Shown here: piece after piece, positions 34,690 through 43,723 of the stretch
How the letters are laid out: each line of letters begins with the position of its first letter
How positions within the stretch are numbered: position 1 is the stretch's first letter
From: Massilia sp. R2A-15
GTDB lineage: Bacteria > Pseudomonadota > Gammaproteobacteria > Burkholderiales > Burkholderiaceae_D
Reading direction: 5' to 3'
Length of the DNA stretch: 64,000 nt
Assembly: GCF_030704305.1 (NCBI RefSeq)
Contig: NZ_CP131935.1
Location: forward strand, 1,178,001 to 1,242,000
Notes under the pieces: model-generated
The model's input: the letters and a program-made list of their open reading frames with translations, nothing else
Database searches by the model: none
What the model was told of the DNA's origin: nothing
Made by a program: the position numbers and the translations under genes

Positions 34690-35612
34690 GCGTGCGCCTC
34701 CACCAGATTCACAAAAATGTCTTCGAGCGAGCTTTGGTTCGACTGCAGGTCCTTGAAGTCGATGCCGTGCGCTTCGAGCTGGCGGAACAGTTCCGCGATG
34801 CCGGTCTGCTCGCTTTGCGCATCGAAGGTGTAGACCAGCTCATTGCCGTCGGCCGACAGCGCCAGCGCCTGGCCGGCCAGCGCCGCGGGGATCTCGGCCA
34901 GCGGGCGTTGCAGGTGCAGGGTCAGCTGCTTCTTGCCCAGCTTGTGCATCAGCGCCGCCTTGTCCTCGACCAGGATGATCTCGCCCTTGCGGATCACGCC
35001 GATGCGGTCGGCCATTTCCTCGGCTTCCTCGATGTAGTGGGTGGTCAGGATGATCGTCACTCCCTGGTCGCGCAGGCCGCGCACCATGTCCCACATGTCG
35101 CGCCGCAGGACCACATCGACGCCGGCGGTGGGCTCGTCGAGGAACAGGATCTGCGGCTCGTGCGACAGCGCCTTGGCGATCATCACGCGCCGTTTCATGC
35201 CGCCCGACAGCGTCATGATGCGCGCGTCGCGCTTGTCCCACAGCGACAGCTGGCGCAGCAGCTTTTCGATGTGCGCGGGATTGGGCGGCTTGCCGAAGAT
35301 CCCGCGCGACAGGCTGACCGTGGCGCGCACGCTTTCGAATGCGTCGGTAGCCAGCTCCTGCGGCACCAGGCCGATCTTCGCGCGCGCGGCGCGGTAGTCG
35401 CGGACGACGTCGTGGCCGTCGGCGAGGATGGTGCCGCTGCTCGGATTGACGATGCCGCAGATGGTGTTGATCAGGGTGGTCTTGCCAGCGCCGTTCGGGC
35501 CGAGCAGGGCGAAGATTTCGCCGCGGCGGATCTCCAGGTCGACCGCCTTCAGCGCCTGGTGGCCCGACTCGTACACCTTCGAAAGCTGCTTCACTGAGAT
35601 GATCGCTTGCAT
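34686..35612 (-). CDS. ABC-2 type exporter ATPase (YadG-like)
   Basis: ATP-binding subunit of 308 aa: Walker [10 protein letters not shown], signature [15 protein letters not shown], Walker [14 protein letters not shown], and H-loop TTHYIEEAE. The C-terminal 80 residues ([15 protein letters not shown]...[10 protein letters not shown]) are the usual extra domain of drug/lipid-type exporters. It is first in the two-gene operon. Substrate unknown. Confidence 0.93.
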   Translation of the reverse strand: MQAIISVKQLSKVYESGHQALKAVDLEIRRGEIFALLGPNGAGKTTLINTICGIVNPSSGTILADGHDVVRDYRAARAKIGLVPQELATDAFESVRATVSLSRGIFGKPPNPAHIEKLLRQLSLWDKRDARIMTLSGGMKRRVMIAKALSHEPQILFLDEPTAGVDVVLRRDMWDMVRGLRDQGVTIILTTHYIEEAEEMADRIGVIRKGEIILVEDKAALMHKLGKKQLTLHLQRPLAEIPAALAGQALALSADGNELVYTFDAQSEQTGIAELFRQLEAHGIDFKDLQSNQSSLEDIFVNLVEAHA

Positions 35613-35808
35613 GCTGCGCCTTGCGGATTTTGGATGAGTCCGATTGTAGTGCGGAACGGGGCGATCATGTTTTTCCAGAGGAGGTAATAGCCCGAATGCA
35701 TTGGGTTTATTGTCTTAATTAAATTATAGAAAACACAATAATTTATGGTTTCTTGGTCGAAATCTGTACCAGAATAATGATCCTATCCACAATTCGAAGG
35801 AGATCGAC

Positions 35809-36663
35809 ATGCCTAAGGTTGCCTTGATCACGGTGCACGGAATGGGAGTGACGCTGTCGGACTATGCCGAACCCTTGAAAGCGAGGTTAAAGCACGAACT
35901 TGGCGACCGCTACCTTGACCTGACCATTCGTCCGGTTTTTTACCAGGACCTGTTACAGGATAATGAAGCCGCGGTGTGGGACCGGGTGGAGATGACAACC
36001 AAGGTGCACTACGATGACCTGCGCAAGTTCCTGCTATTCGGCTTCGGCGACGCTGCCGGCCTGGAATCGCGCAAGGAGGACGCCGATTCGGTGTACGAGA
36101 TGGCGCAGCGGGAAATTGCGCGCGCCTTGCTGGACGTCTACCAGCAATGCGGCAGCGACTGCCACGTCGTGTTCCTGTCGCAGTCGCTGGGATGCCAGGT
36201 GCTGTCGAACTATATTTACGATGGCCAGAAATTCAGGAAAGGACTGACCGTCGACGCCGGCATCTGGCGCGACATCGAGCACACGCGCAACGCGCTGGGC
36301 GGCGTGGAGACGGCGGCGCTGCCGTTCCTGCGCGCCGAGACCTGCATGGCGTGGGTGACGACCGGCTGCAACATCCCGATCTTCGCGTCGGCGCACAGGA
36401 ACATCACGCCGATCGAACCGCCGAACGGTTTGCCGACCTTCAGGTGGATCAACTTCTACGATCCCGACGACGTGCTCGGCTGGCCGCTGCGGCCGCTCTC
36501 GCCGGAATACAGCGCGCTGGTCGATGACCGCCCGATCAATTCGGGCAGCGGCGCGCTTAACTGGATCATGAAGAGCTGGAATCCGATGGCGCATACGACC
36601 TATTGGACCGATGGCGACGTGGTCAAGCCATTGGCCCAACTGCTGCGCGGCTTGCTCGTGTAG
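35809..36663 (+). CDS. Probable alpha/beta-hydrolase-fold protein, 284 aa
   Basis: The N-terminus VALITVHGMGVT has the HGxG oxyanion motif, and CHVVFLSQSLGCQVLSNYIYD contains a nucleophile elbow (SQSLGC) in the right place, so a lipase/esterase or a related noncatalytic fold is likely. A C-terminal His lies in MAHTTYWTDGDVV. There is no signal peptide, so it is cytoplasmic. AAGGAG precedes the ATG. The 190 bases upstream are strikingly AT-rich, which may mark a promoter or a recent arrival. Substrate unknown. Confidence 0.75.
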   Translation: MPKVALITVHGMGVTLSDYAEPLKARLKHELGDRYLDLTIRPVFYQDLLQDNEAAVWDRVEMTTKVHYDDLRKFLLFGFGDAAGLESRKEDADSVYEMAQREIARALLDVYQQCGSDCHVVFLSQSLGCQVLSNYIYDGQKFRKGLTVDAGIWRDIEHTRNALGGVETAALPFLRAETCMAWVTTGCNIPIFASAHRNITPIEPPNGLPTFRWINFYDPDDVLGWPLRPLSPEYSALVDDRPINSGSGALNWIMKSWNPMAHTTYWTDGDVVKPLAQLLRGLLV

Positions 36664-36691
36664 TCCGCGGCTTGACAATTGTCGAGGGCGA

Positions 36692-36741
36692 TTCCAGAAT
36701 CGGGCGGCATTGCGGTCGCGAATAGCCGCCGGATTCTGGAA
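36692..36741. promoter_or_regulatory. Long inverted repeat just before the SGNH gene
   Basis: Two 17-base arms (TTCCAGAATCGGGCGGC at 36692-36708 and GCCGCCGGATTCTGGAA at 36725-36741) pair with one mismatch around a 16-base loop. The ribosome site AAGGA begins at the edge of the right arm. Confidence 0.6.
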
Positions 36742-36754
36742 AAGGAAAAGCTCG

Positions 36755-37702
36755 ATGGTCGAGGCGGGAAAAGGCAAGGGCGCGCAGTGGACGCGTGCAC
36801 GACGAGTGCTGGCGTCGCTTGGCGTGGCGTGCTGCCTGGCGGCGTCGCCCGCGTTGGCCGAGAATATTCTCTTCGTCGGCAACAGCTTTACGTTCGCGGC
36901 GGGCACGCCGATCATGCAGTTCAAGTCGAACTTCGTCACCGACCTCAATCGCAATGGGACGGGCGGGGTGCCGGCCCTGTTCAAACTGTTCACCCTGCAG
37001 GCGGGGCTGGACTACGACGTCTTCCTCGAAACGCAGCCGGGGGCCGGCATCGACTGGCACCTCAAGCACAGGCTTCCTGAGCTTCGCGCGCGGCGTTGGC
37101 AGACGGTGGTCCTGCAAAGTTACAGCACGCTCGACGAGAAGCGTCCCGGCGACGGCGCGCTGCTCGCCAAATCGGTCGGGCAGATGACGGAGCTGGTGCG
37201 CAAGGCGAACCCCGATGTCAAAGTGAAGCTGGTGGCTACCTGGTCGCGGGCCGACCAGACCTACCAGGAGAGCGGACACTGGTACGGCAAGCCGATCGAC
37301 GCGATGGCGAACGATGTGCGCGCCGCGTACGACAAGGCTGCGGCCGGCGCACGGGCGAGTGTCATCCCGGTTGGCGAGGCGTGGAGCAGGGCGATTAGGA
37401 CTGGCTTCGCGGACGGTAATCCGTATGACGGCATCGACGCCGGCAAGGTCGACCTGTGGGGCGACGATCATTATCACGCCAGCATTCATGGATACTACCT
37501 GGAAGCGCTGACGATATTCGGCGGCGTGACCGGCGTCGATCCGCGCTCGCTGGGGGCGAAGGAATGCGCCGGCACCGAGCTGGGGATGACGGCGGAGCAG
37601 ATCGGCGCGCTCGAGCAGATTGCGTTCGACCAGTTGGCAGCGTCGGGGACGGCGACGAGGCCGCGCGCCATCAAGACCGCCGACTGTGCTGGCTTGCACT
37701 AA
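36755..37702 (+). CDS. Secreted SGNH/GDSL-like hydrolase, 315 aa
   Basis: A signal peptide (basic start, then VLASLGVACCLAASPALA) is followed by ENILFVGNSFTF, matching the SGNH block I with Ser in GNSF, and TVVLQSYSTLDEK as block III-like. DDHYHASIHGYYLEAL contains the catalytic Asp-x-x-His pair. DUF4886-type proteins have this layout. Substrate unknown; it may remove acyl groups from an envelope carbohydrate. AAGGA lies nine bases before the ATG at 36755. It sits between an unrelated hydrolase and leuA. Confidence 0.75.
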   Translation: MVEAGKGKGAQWTRARRVLASLGVACCLAASPALAENILFVGNSFTFAAGTPIMQFKSNFVTDLNRNGTGGVPALFKLFTLQAGLDYDVFLETQPGAGIDWHLKHRLPELRARRWQTVVLQSYSTLDEKRPGDGALLAKSVGQMTELVRKANPDVKVKLVATWSRADQTYQESGHWYGKPIDAMANDVRAAYDKAAAGARASVIPVGEAWSRAIRTGFADGNPYDGIDAGKVDLWGDDHYHASIHGYYLEALTIFGGVTGVDPRSLGAKECAGTELGMTAEQIGALEQIAFDQLAASGTATRPRAIKTADCAGLH

Positions 37703-37711
37703 CTTCAAAAT

Positions 37712-37793
37712 GGGGACTCGGCGCCCCCGTCGCTCCGCGGGACCAGGCCCCGGTGTCGGCAGCATCGGGGTCTGGTCCTGCGGACCTGACCCC
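37712..37793. repeat. Family A inverted pair
   Basis: Composite form 1 (37712-37751) facing form 2 (37767-37793), between the converging SGNH and leuA genes. Confidence 0.85.
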
Positions 37794-37804
37794 ATTGTCG
37801 TCGG

Positions 37805-39484
37805 CTACGCGGCCACTGCCTCCGGCACCGCAGCCAGCTGCCGATTCACCGCGCTCAGCACCGCCTTGAACGAGGCCGTGACGATATTGCTGTCTATGCC
37901 CGCGCCGAACATGGTCGGACCGTTCGCCAGCCGCAGTTCGACGTAGCACGCCGCGCGCGCATTCGCGCCCGAACCGATCGCGTGCTCGTGATAATCCATC
38001 AGCTTGATATCCAGTCCAAGCGCATTGACGAACGCGTCGATCGGCCCGTTCCCGCCGCCCTGCAGCGCCATGCTGGCCTGGCGGTGAGTGAGCGCGATGT
38101 CGATCTGCACCGGTTCGTCGCTGCTGCTGTCCTCCACCATCCGGTGCGCGCCGTACGCATACGGCGTCACCTGGTCGAAATACTCGCGGCAGAAGATGTC
38201 GTGGATTTCGCTTGCCGCGATCTCGCGGCCGCTGGCGTCGGCCACCTTCTGCACGGCGCGCGAAAACTCGATCTGCAAGCGGCGCGGCAGTTGCAGGCCG
38301 AACTCCTGCTCGAGCAAATACGCCATGCCGCCCTTGCCGGACTGGCTGTTCACGCGGATCATCGCGTCGTAGCTGCGGCCAAGATCGGCCGGGTCGATCG
38401 GCAAATACGGCACTTCCCAGATCGCGTCCGGACGCTGCTGCGCGAAGCCTTTCTTGATGGCGTCCTGGTGCGAGCCGGAGAACGCGGTGAACACCAGGTC
38501 GCCCGCGTACGGATGGCGCGGATGAACCGGCAGCTGGTTGCACTCCTCGACCACCTGGCGCACCGCGTCGATGTCGGAAAAGTCCAGGCCCGGATGCACG
38601 CCCTGCGTGTACAGGTTCATCGCCAGCGTCACCAGGTCCACGTTGCCGGTGCGCTCGCCATTGCCGAACAGGCAGCCCTCGACGCGGTCGGCGCCGGCCA
38701 TCACCGCCAGTTCGGCCGAGGCGATCGCGGTGCCGCGGTCGTTGTGCGGGTGGACGCTGATGACGATCGATTCGCGCCGCGCGAGGTTGCGCGACATCCA
38801 TTCGATCTGGTCGGCGTACACGTTCGGCGTGCTGCATTCGACCGTCGAGGGCAGGTTGAAGATCATCTTGCGCTCGGGCGTGGGCTGCCACACGGCACTG
38901 ACGGCGTTACAAATGTCGCGCGAAAAATCGAGTTCGGTGGTGGAGAACGACTCCGGCGAATACTCGAAGCCCCATTCGGTATGCGGATGCTGCGCGACCA
39001 GGTCCTTTACCAGCTGCGTGCCGGTGACGGCGATCTGGGTGATCTCCTCGCGCGTCATGTTGAAGACGACCTTGCGGAAAACCGGCGCCACCGAGTTGTA
39101 GAGGTGGACAATGGCGCGCCTGGCGCCAACCGCCGATTCGACCGTGCGGCGGATCAGCTCGTCGCGCGACTGGGTCAGCACGATGATGGTCACGTCGTCC
39201 GGGATGCGGTCTTCGTCGATCAGCTTGCGCACGAAATCGAAGTCGGTCTGCGAGGCGGACGGAAAGCCCACTTCGATTTCCTTCAGGCCGATCTTCACCA
39301 GCATCTCGAAGAAGCGCAGTTTTTTCTCGGGGCTCATCGGCTCGATCAGCGCCTGGTTGCCGTCGCGCAGATCGGTGCTCATCCAGATCGGCGGCTTCGT
39401 GATGGTCTTGTTGGGCCAGGTGCGGTCGGCCAGGTTCACTGCGGGGAAGGGACGGTATTTGGCTGCCGGGTTCTGCATCATCAT
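37805..39484 (-). CDS. leuA: 2-isopropylmalate synthase
   Basis: First committed enzyme of leucine synthesis: condenses acetyl-CoA with 2-oxoisovalerate. 559 aa, the long type common in betaproteobacteria. Catalytic TIM barrel (about 30-310): [11 protein letters not shown] carries the metal-binding Asp, and [12 protein letters not shown] the two His ligands, followed by [12 protein letters not shown]. The C-terminal regulatory domain for leucine feedback (about 420-550) ends with [25 protein letters not shown] lies eight bases before the first of three ATG codons. Its 5' leader encodes two Leu-rich peptides. Confidence 0.96.
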   Translation of the reverse strand: MMMQNPAAKYRPFPAVNLADRTWPNKTITKPPIWMSTDLRDGNQALIEPMSPEKKLRFFEMLVKIGLKEIEVGFPSASQTDFDFVRKLIDEDRIPDDVTIIVLTQSRDELIRRTVESAVGARRAIVHLYNSVAPVFRKVVFNMTREEITQIAVTGTQLVKDLVAQHPHTEWGFEYSPESFSTTELDFSRDICNAVSAVWQPTPERKMIFNLPSTVECSTPNVYADQIEWMSRNLARRESIVISVHPHNDRGTAIASAELAVMAGADRVEGCLFGNGERTGNVDLVTLAMNLYTQGVHPGLDFSDIDAVRQVVEECNQLPVHPRHPYAGDLVFTAFSGSHQDAIKKGFAQQRPDAIWEVPYLPIDPADLGRSYDAMIRVNSQSGKGGMAYLLEQEFGLQLPRRLQIEFSRAVQKVADASGREIAASEIHDIFCREYFDQVTPYAYGAHRMVEDSSSDEPVQIDIALTHRQASMALQGGGNGPIDAFVNALGLDIKLMDYHEHAIGSGANARAACYVELRLANGPTMFGAGIDSNIVTASFKAVLSAVNRQLAAVPEAVAA

Positions 39485-39552
39485 GGTGCTGCTCCTGAAA
39501 ACGTAAGGGAATGGTCGCTGTGGCGGAGAGGCTGCCGGGCGGCCACGTTACG

Positions 39553-39669
39553 CTAGGCCAGGCAACCGGTCGGTAGCAGTAGCAGCAGGCGGGCGAGCGC
39601 GCGCGAACCGCAAGCCAGGGCTGGCTGGGTACGGACTGCGAACGTTGCGGAGTGAAGGCTAGGGCACAT
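39553..39669 (-). CDS. Second leucine-rich leader peptide of leuA, 38 aa
   Basis: Minus-strand ORF with AGGAAA before its ATG (39667-39669). It ends with ALARLLLLLPTGCLA, which has five consecutive Leu codons (CTG CTG CTA CTG CTA), and stops at 39553-39555, 69 bases before leuA. Arms GTGGC and GCCAC downstream can pair. The Leu run and position are those of an attenuation sensor, where ribosome stalling at low leucyl-tRNA changes RNA folding. Confidence 0.7.
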   Translation of the reverse strand: MCPSLHSATFAVRTQPALACGSRALARLLLLLPTGCLA

Positions 39670-39690
39670 CTGAAACTTTCCTGGGGTTTT

Positions 39691-39717
39691 ACAACATCGC
39701 CGGCGGGGAGCCGGGCG
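39691..39717 (-). terminator. Candidate attenuator hairpin between the two leu leaders
   Basis: On the minus strand CGCCCGGC and GCCGGCG pair with one bulged base around TCCCC, followed by ATGTTGT. The U run is weak. It lies 14 bases after the first leader's stop, as expected for a leader-controlled terminator. Confidence 0.45.
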
Positions 39718-39731
39718 GCGCACTGCGAGGA

Positions 39732-39803
39732 TTAGGCGCGTGCAGCTGGTAGCGACAGGGTCGCTAGCGGTAGGGAAAGTAGCAGGTGCAAAGTGGAAGG
39801 CAT
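39732..39803 (-). CDS. First leucine-rich leader peptide of leuA, 23 aa
   Basis: Starts MPSTLHLLLSLPLATLSL and contains eight Leu in 23 residues, using CTA four times along with TTG, CTT and CTG. The ATG (39801-39803) is six bases after the -10 box, so the transcript probably begins at the ATG itself and is leaderless. A 7-bp hairpin (TAGCGAC/GTCGCTA) lies inside the Leu-codon region and would serve as a pause structure. Confidence 0.7.
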   Translation of the reverse strand: MPSTLHLLLSLPLATLSLPAARA

Positions 39804-39809
39804 GGATTC

Positions 39810-39839
39810 AATGTACGTGACGCGACGCAGCATTGTCAA
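39810..39839 (-). promoter_or_regulatory. leuA promoter
   Basis: Minus strand: perfect TTGACA (39839-39834), 18-bp spacer, TACATT (39815-39810). Start expected near 39803. This gives leuA a leader of about 320 bases. Confidence 0.75.
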
Positions 39840-39856
39840 GCGTTGTGTTGAAAAAT

Positions 39857-39883
39857 GGGGACAAGCTCGCAGGGCCAGTCCCC
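39857..39883. repeat. Family A palindrome, diverged
   Basis: GGGGACAAGCTC...GGGCCAGTCCCC, between the leuA promoter and the DUF6090-like gene. Its GGGGAC/GTCCCC ends match the copies at 59839 and 59880. Confidence 0.6.
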
Positions 39884-39884
39884 G

Positions 39885-40613
39885 TCAACGCGCCTGGTCG
39901 GGATACATCCGGTCGATGTCGGCGATGATTTCCTTGCCTTCTTTTTGCAGGCCCTCGTGGCGCTCGTACAGTTGGGGGAAAGTGACCATCCTCTCGGCCA
40001 GGCGCTTGCCCTTGGGCGACGTGATTGCCTTGTAGCGTGCCGTCAGGCTGTCGTCTTCGCCCAGTTTCTCTTCGGTGAACGCCTGCAGCGCACGGTGGGC
40101 GCTGTTCCAGCCATTCCACGAGAAATGTGCCCTGGGAATCGAATATTCGTAATGGCTGACGATTTTTTCGAGCAGCGCGTCGTCCTCCACGTTGATCAAC
40201 TTGCCGCTGGACTTGAAGCCTTCGTAGCGCGCTAGCCGCGGCACGAGGAAGTTGTTCGCGTTCAGGAGGCCGTACGCGGCGTTGAATTTGTCGCGGTCCG
40301 GCGCCTCCCCGGGATCGCGCGAGGCCAGGTAGGCGTAGCGTTCGTCGGAGGCATGGTGAAAGGCGAGAATCCCTTCGATCTGGTCGTTGTCGCTCTCGAT
40401 GTCGTGTTTCAGGCCGAGCAGGAAGCTTCTCACCTTGTCCTGCTCGTGGCGGTGCTCGGCCATGGAATGAAACCAGATGCTGACGCTGACCGCGAACACG
40501 ATGATGAAGATTTCCAGCAGCATTTCGCGGGCCTTGTGCCAGATGCCGTGCTCGGCCCCCTTCAAGATGCCCCACATCTGCTTGGTGTGCTTCGCGATTT
40601 CCTGGTCTGCCAT
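39885..40613 (-). CDS. Single-span membrane protein of unknown function, 242 aa
   Basis: A short cytoplasmic N-terminus is followed by one membrane helix (about 33-49, LLEIFIIVFAVSVSIWF) and a helical, charged periplasmic domain of about 190 residues. The arrangement MLLEIFIIVFAVSVSIWFHS is typical of DUF6090-like proteins. No catalytic motif is seen. It stands alone, divergent from the KefB-type gene. Function unknown. Confidence 0.75.
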   Translation of the reverse strand: MADQEIAKHTKQMWGILKGAEHGIWHKAREMLLEIFIIVFAVSVSIWFHSMAEHRHEQDKVRSFLLGLKHDIESDNDQIEGILAFHHASDERYAYLASRDPGEAPDRDKFNAAYGLLNANNFLVPRLARYEGFKSSGKLINVEDDALLEKIVSHYEYSIPRAHFSWNGWNSAHRALQAFTEEKLGEDDSLTARYKAITSPKGKRLAERMVTFPQLYERHEGLQKEGKEIIADIDRMYPDQAR

Positions 40614-40760
40614 GGCGTTTGTTGAATTTTAGGAATATTGAATTATAGCCAAGGAATCTCCGGACAGGGGCACTCGGCCCCCGGTCTGCACGCCGTCGGC
40701 CATTCGCCTGTAAAATTACTTGAGCAGTCAACAATCTTTCTCTGGAGGAACACCGCGCCG

Positions 40761-42458
40761 ATGCACCACAACCTCAGCCTCATCACCACTTTTGCCGCCG
40801 CCCTCGGATTCGGACTCTTGTTCGGCATGCTGGCCTTGCGCCTGCGGCTTCCGGCGCTGGTCGGCTATCTCGCCGCCGGCATCCTGATCGGTCCGGCCAC
40901 GCCGGGCTTCGTCGCCGATGTCGCGCTGTCGGGCCAGCTGGCCGAAATCGGCGTGATGCTGCTGATGTTCGGCGTCGGCCTGCATTTTTCGATCAAGGAC
41001 CTGATGGATGTGCGCAAGATCGCGCTGCCCGGCGCAATCCTGCAAATCGTCGTGGCCACGCTGATGGGCATCGGGCTGGCGCTCGGGTGGGGCTGGAGCC
41101 TGGGCGGGGGACTGGTGTTCGGCATCGCGCTGTCGGTCGCCAGCACCGTGGTGCTGCTGCGCGCGCTGGAAGACCGCGGCATCCTCGATTCGCTCAACGG
41201 CCGCATCGCCGTCGGCTGGCTGGTGGTCGAAGACCTGGTCACGGTGCTGGTGCTGGTGCTGCTGCCGGCGATCGCGGGCCCGCTGGGCGGCGTCGGCGCC
41301 GACAGCACCCGTCCGCTGTGGCAGACCCTCGCCATCACTTTCGGCCAGGTCGCCGCTTTCGTCGCTTTCATGCTGATCGTCGGGCGCAAGCTGTTCCCGT
41401 GGCTGCTGTGGCGCGTCGCCAAGACCGGCTCGCGCGAGATGTTCACGCTGTGCGTGATCGCCGCCGCCGTCGGCATCGCCTACGGCTCGTCCGAGATCTT
41501 CGGCGTGTCGTTCGCGCTGGGCGCCTTCTTCGCCGGCATGGTGCTGCGCGAATCGGAACTGAGCCACCGCGCCGCGGAAGAATCGCTGCCGCTGCGCGAC
41601 GCGTTCTCGGTGCTGTTCTTCGTCTCGGTCGGCATGCTGTTCGATCCGATGGTGATCGTGCAAAGCCCGCTGAAGGTGCTCGCCGTGGTGGGCGTGATCA
41701 TCTTCGGCAAGTCGCTGGCCGCGTTCGTGCTGGTGCTGCTGCTGCGCTACCCGCTCAACACCGCGCTGACGGTGTCGGCCAGCCTGGCGCAGATCGGCGA
41801 GTTCTCGTTCATCCTGGCCGGCATGGGCATGCAATTGAAGCTGATGCCGGCCGAGGGCCAGAGCCTGATCCTGGCCGGCGCCATCATCTCGATCGCGGTC
41901 AATCCGCTGCTGTTCAAGGCGGTCGAGCCGCTGCAGAAATGGATCCGCTCGAAGTCGGAACTGGCGCGCCGCATGGAGCGCAGCGAAGATCCGCTGGCGC
42001 TGCTGCCGATGTCCACCGACCACGCGAAGCTGAGCGGGCAGGTGGTGCTGGTTGGGTACGGCCGGGTGGGCAGGCGCATCGCGCGCGACTTGGCCGCGCG
42101 CGGCGTGCACTACGTCGTCGCGGAGCAGAACCGCGAGCTGGTCGAGGAGTTGCGCAAGCGGGGCGTGCCGGCTGTGGCGGGCGATGCGGGCGAGCCGGCG
42201 GTGCTCATCCAGGCGCACATCGCGCGCGCGGCGATGCTGGTGGTGGCCACGCCCGACACGTTCCGTGTGCGGGCCATGATCGAAACGGCGCGCGCGCTCA
42301 ATCCGTCGGTCGGGATCGTGGTGCGCACGCACAGCGAGGGAGAAGCCGATTTGCTGCGCAGCGAACACGCAGGGAAGGTGTTCCTGGGCGAGCACGAACT
42401 GGCCGACAGCATGACCCAGTATGTGCTGTCGCACCTGAAGGCGGAAGCGCCTCATTAG
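40761..42458 (+). CDS. Cation:proton antiporter, KefB/YbaL type with TrkA-N domain
   Basis: CPA2 family transporter of 565 aa with about 12 membrane helices (about 5-390), including GVGLHFSIKDL and the ion-path region SLAQIGEFSFILAGMG, followed by a TrkA-N (RCK) domain (about 415-535) with a nucleotide-binding loop GYGRVGRRIARDL. E. coli YbaL is the closest layout; KefB/KefC export potassium under glutathione control. The ATG at 40761 has GGAGG 12 bases upstream, a little far. A family B repeat follows the stop. Confidence 0.92.
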   Translation: MHHNLSLITTFAAALGFGLLFGMLALRLRLPALVGYLAAGILIGPATPGFVADVALSGQLAEIGVMLLMFGVGLHFSIKDLMDVRKIALPGAILQIVVATLMGIGLALGWGWSLGGGLVFGIALSVASTVVLLRALEDRGILDSLNGRIAVGWLVVEDLVTVLVLVLLPAIAGPLGGVGADSTRPLWQTLAITFGQVAAFVAFMLIVGRKLFPWLLWRVAKTGSREMFTLCVIAAAVGIAYGSSEIFGVSFALGAFFAGMVLRESELSHRAAEESLPLRDAFSVLFFVSVGMLFDPMVIVQSPLKVLAVVGVIIFGKSLAAFVLVLLLRYPLNTALTVSASLAQIGEFSFILAGMGMQLKLMPAEGQSLILAGAIISIAVNPLLFKAVEPLQKWIRSKSELARRMERSEDPLALLPMSTDHAKLSGQVVLVGYGRVGRRIARDLAARGVHYVVAEQNRELVEELRKRGVPAVAGDAGEPAVLIQAHIARAAMLVVATPDTFRVRAMIETARALNPSVGIVVRTHSEGEADLLRSEHAGKVFLGEHELADSMTQYVLSHLKAEAPH

Positions 42459-42462
42459 CTTG

Positions 42463-42549
42463 TCGTACCAGCGAAGGCTGGTACCCATGCTGACTTGGCT
42501 TTACCTAAACGGCAGGCTCAGCATGGGTACCTGCCTTCGCAGGTACGAC
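42463..42549. repeat. Family B repeat
   Basis: An 87-bp element with clean terminal inverted repeats GTCGTACC and GGTACGAC, located between the antiporter and trpS, which converge. Inner arms GCGAAGGCTGGTACC and GGTACCTGCCTTCGC pair imperfectly, so it can fold into one hairpin. Confidence 0.8.
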
Positions 42550-42558
42550 GGCTTCGGG

Positions 42559-43566
42559 TCAGCCGAAGTAGTTCAGGCCCAGCGCGCCCTTGACTTCGGA
42601 CAGCGTCTGCGCCGCCGCTTCGCGCGCTTTCTCGGTGCCGCGGCGCAGCACGTTGAGCATCTCGCCGCGGTCCCTGGCCAGCCGCTCGCGTTCGGCGCGG
42701 ATCGGCGCGATTGCTTCCTGCAGGCGCTCGTTGAGCATCTTCTTCAGCACGCCGTCGCCCAGCCCGCCGCGGCGGTAGTGCGCCTTCAGCTCGTCCACCT
42801 TCGCCGTATCCGGCTCGAACGCGTCGAGGAAGGAGAACACCACGTTGCCTTCGACCTGGCCCGGATCGTCCACGCGCAGGTGGTTCGGGTCGGTGTACAT
42901 CATCTTGACCGCCTTGCTGATTTCATCCGGCGTGGCACCCAGCGCGATCGAGTTCCCCAGCGACTTGCTCATCTTGGCCTTGCCGTCGATGCCGGGCAGG
43001 CGAGTCACGGCCGACAGCACGGCCTTGCACTCGACCAGCACCTGGCGATCCACCGTGCTGTTGAATTTGCGGACCAGTTCATTGGTTTGCTCGATCATCG
43101 GCAGCTGGTCGTCGCCGACCGGCACCATGGTCGCCTTGAACGCGGTGATGTCGGCCGCCTGGCTGACCGGGTAGACCAGGAAGCCGGCCGGGATGTCGCG
43201 CTCGAAGCCGCGGTGGACGATCTCCTGCTTGATGGTCGGGTTGCGCTCCAGGCGCGCGACGGTCACGAGGTTCATCAGGTACTGGGTCAGCTCGGCCAGC
43301 TCGATCACCTGCGACTGGATGAAGATCGTCGATTTTTCCGGATCGATGCCGGCCGCGAGGTAGTCGAGCGCGACTTCGATCACGTTGTCGGTGACCTTCT
43401 GGTGCTTGCCGACGTTGTCGGTCATGGCCTGGGCGTCGGCCAGCAGCAGGAACTGCTTCGCTTCGTGCTGCAGCTGGACGCGCGCGCGCAGCGAGCCGAG
43501 GTAGTGGCCGAGGTGCAGCGGGCCGGTGGTGCGGTCGCCGGTAAGGATGATCGGTTGCGTGGACAT
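42559..43566 (-). CDS. trpS: Tryptophanyl-tRNA synthetase
   Basis: Class I aminoacyl-tRNA synthetase, 335 aa. TGDRTTGPLHLGHYLGSL holds the HIGH motif (HLGH), and KAKMSKSLGN the KMSKS motif. The Rossmann fold residues for Trp recognition lie between. AGGAG precedes the ATG at 43564-43566. A longer frame to 43638 is only the attenuator region. Upstream lies a leader peptide with two adjacent Trp codons and a terminator, so its expression should rise when charged tRNA-Trp falls. Confidence 0.96.
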   Translation of the reverse strand: MSTQPIILTGDRTTGPLHLGHYLGSLRARVQLQHEAKQFLLLADAQAMTDNVGKHQKVTDNVIEVALDYLAAGIDPEKSTIFIQSQVIELAELTQYLMNLVTVARLERNPTIKQEIVHRGFERDIPAGFLVYPVSQAADITAFKATMVPVGDDQLPMIEQTNELVRKFNSTVDRQVLVECKAVLSAVTRLPGIDGKAKMSKSLGNSIALGATPDEISKAVKMMYTDPNHLRVDDPGQVEGNVVFSFLDAFEPDTAKVDELKAHYRRGGLGDGVLKKMLNERLQEAIAPIRAERERLARDRGEMLNVLRRGTEKAREAAAQTLSEVKGALGLNYFG

Positions 43567-43603
43567 CGAAACTCCTGTGGTTGCGATGTCGCCGGAGGGC
43601 TGC

Positions 43604-43635
43604 AGAAACAACAATGCCGCCTGGTCCGGCGGCAT
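43604..43635 (-). terminator. Attenuator terminator of trpS
   Basis: Minus strand ATGCCGCC and GGCGGCAT pair perfectly (8 bp, loop GGACCA), followed by TGTTGTTT. The same 5' arm (GCCGCC) can pair instead with the earlier GGCGGC (about 43662-43669), giving an antiterminator. Confidence 0.75.
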
Positions 43636-43674
43636 CACGTGATTAATCGTGCGTGTGAAAACGGGCCGCCAAGG

Positions 43675-43716
43675 TCAGGCGCGCCACCAATACGTGTTTG
43701 TGCGTGGGGTTTTCAT
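43675..43716 (-). CDS. trpS leader peptide, MKTPRTNTYWWRA
   Basis: A 13-residue ORF with adjacent Trp codons (TGG TGG) ending in TGA at 43675-43677. It is followed by an alternative pairing segment and the terminator at 43614-43635, the classic attenuation order. No ribosome site fits: the -10 box (TATACT) ends seven bases before the ATG, so the message is probably leaderless. Confidence 0.8.
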   Translation of the reverse strand: MKTPRTNTYWWRA

Positions 43717-43723
43717 GGATGCG

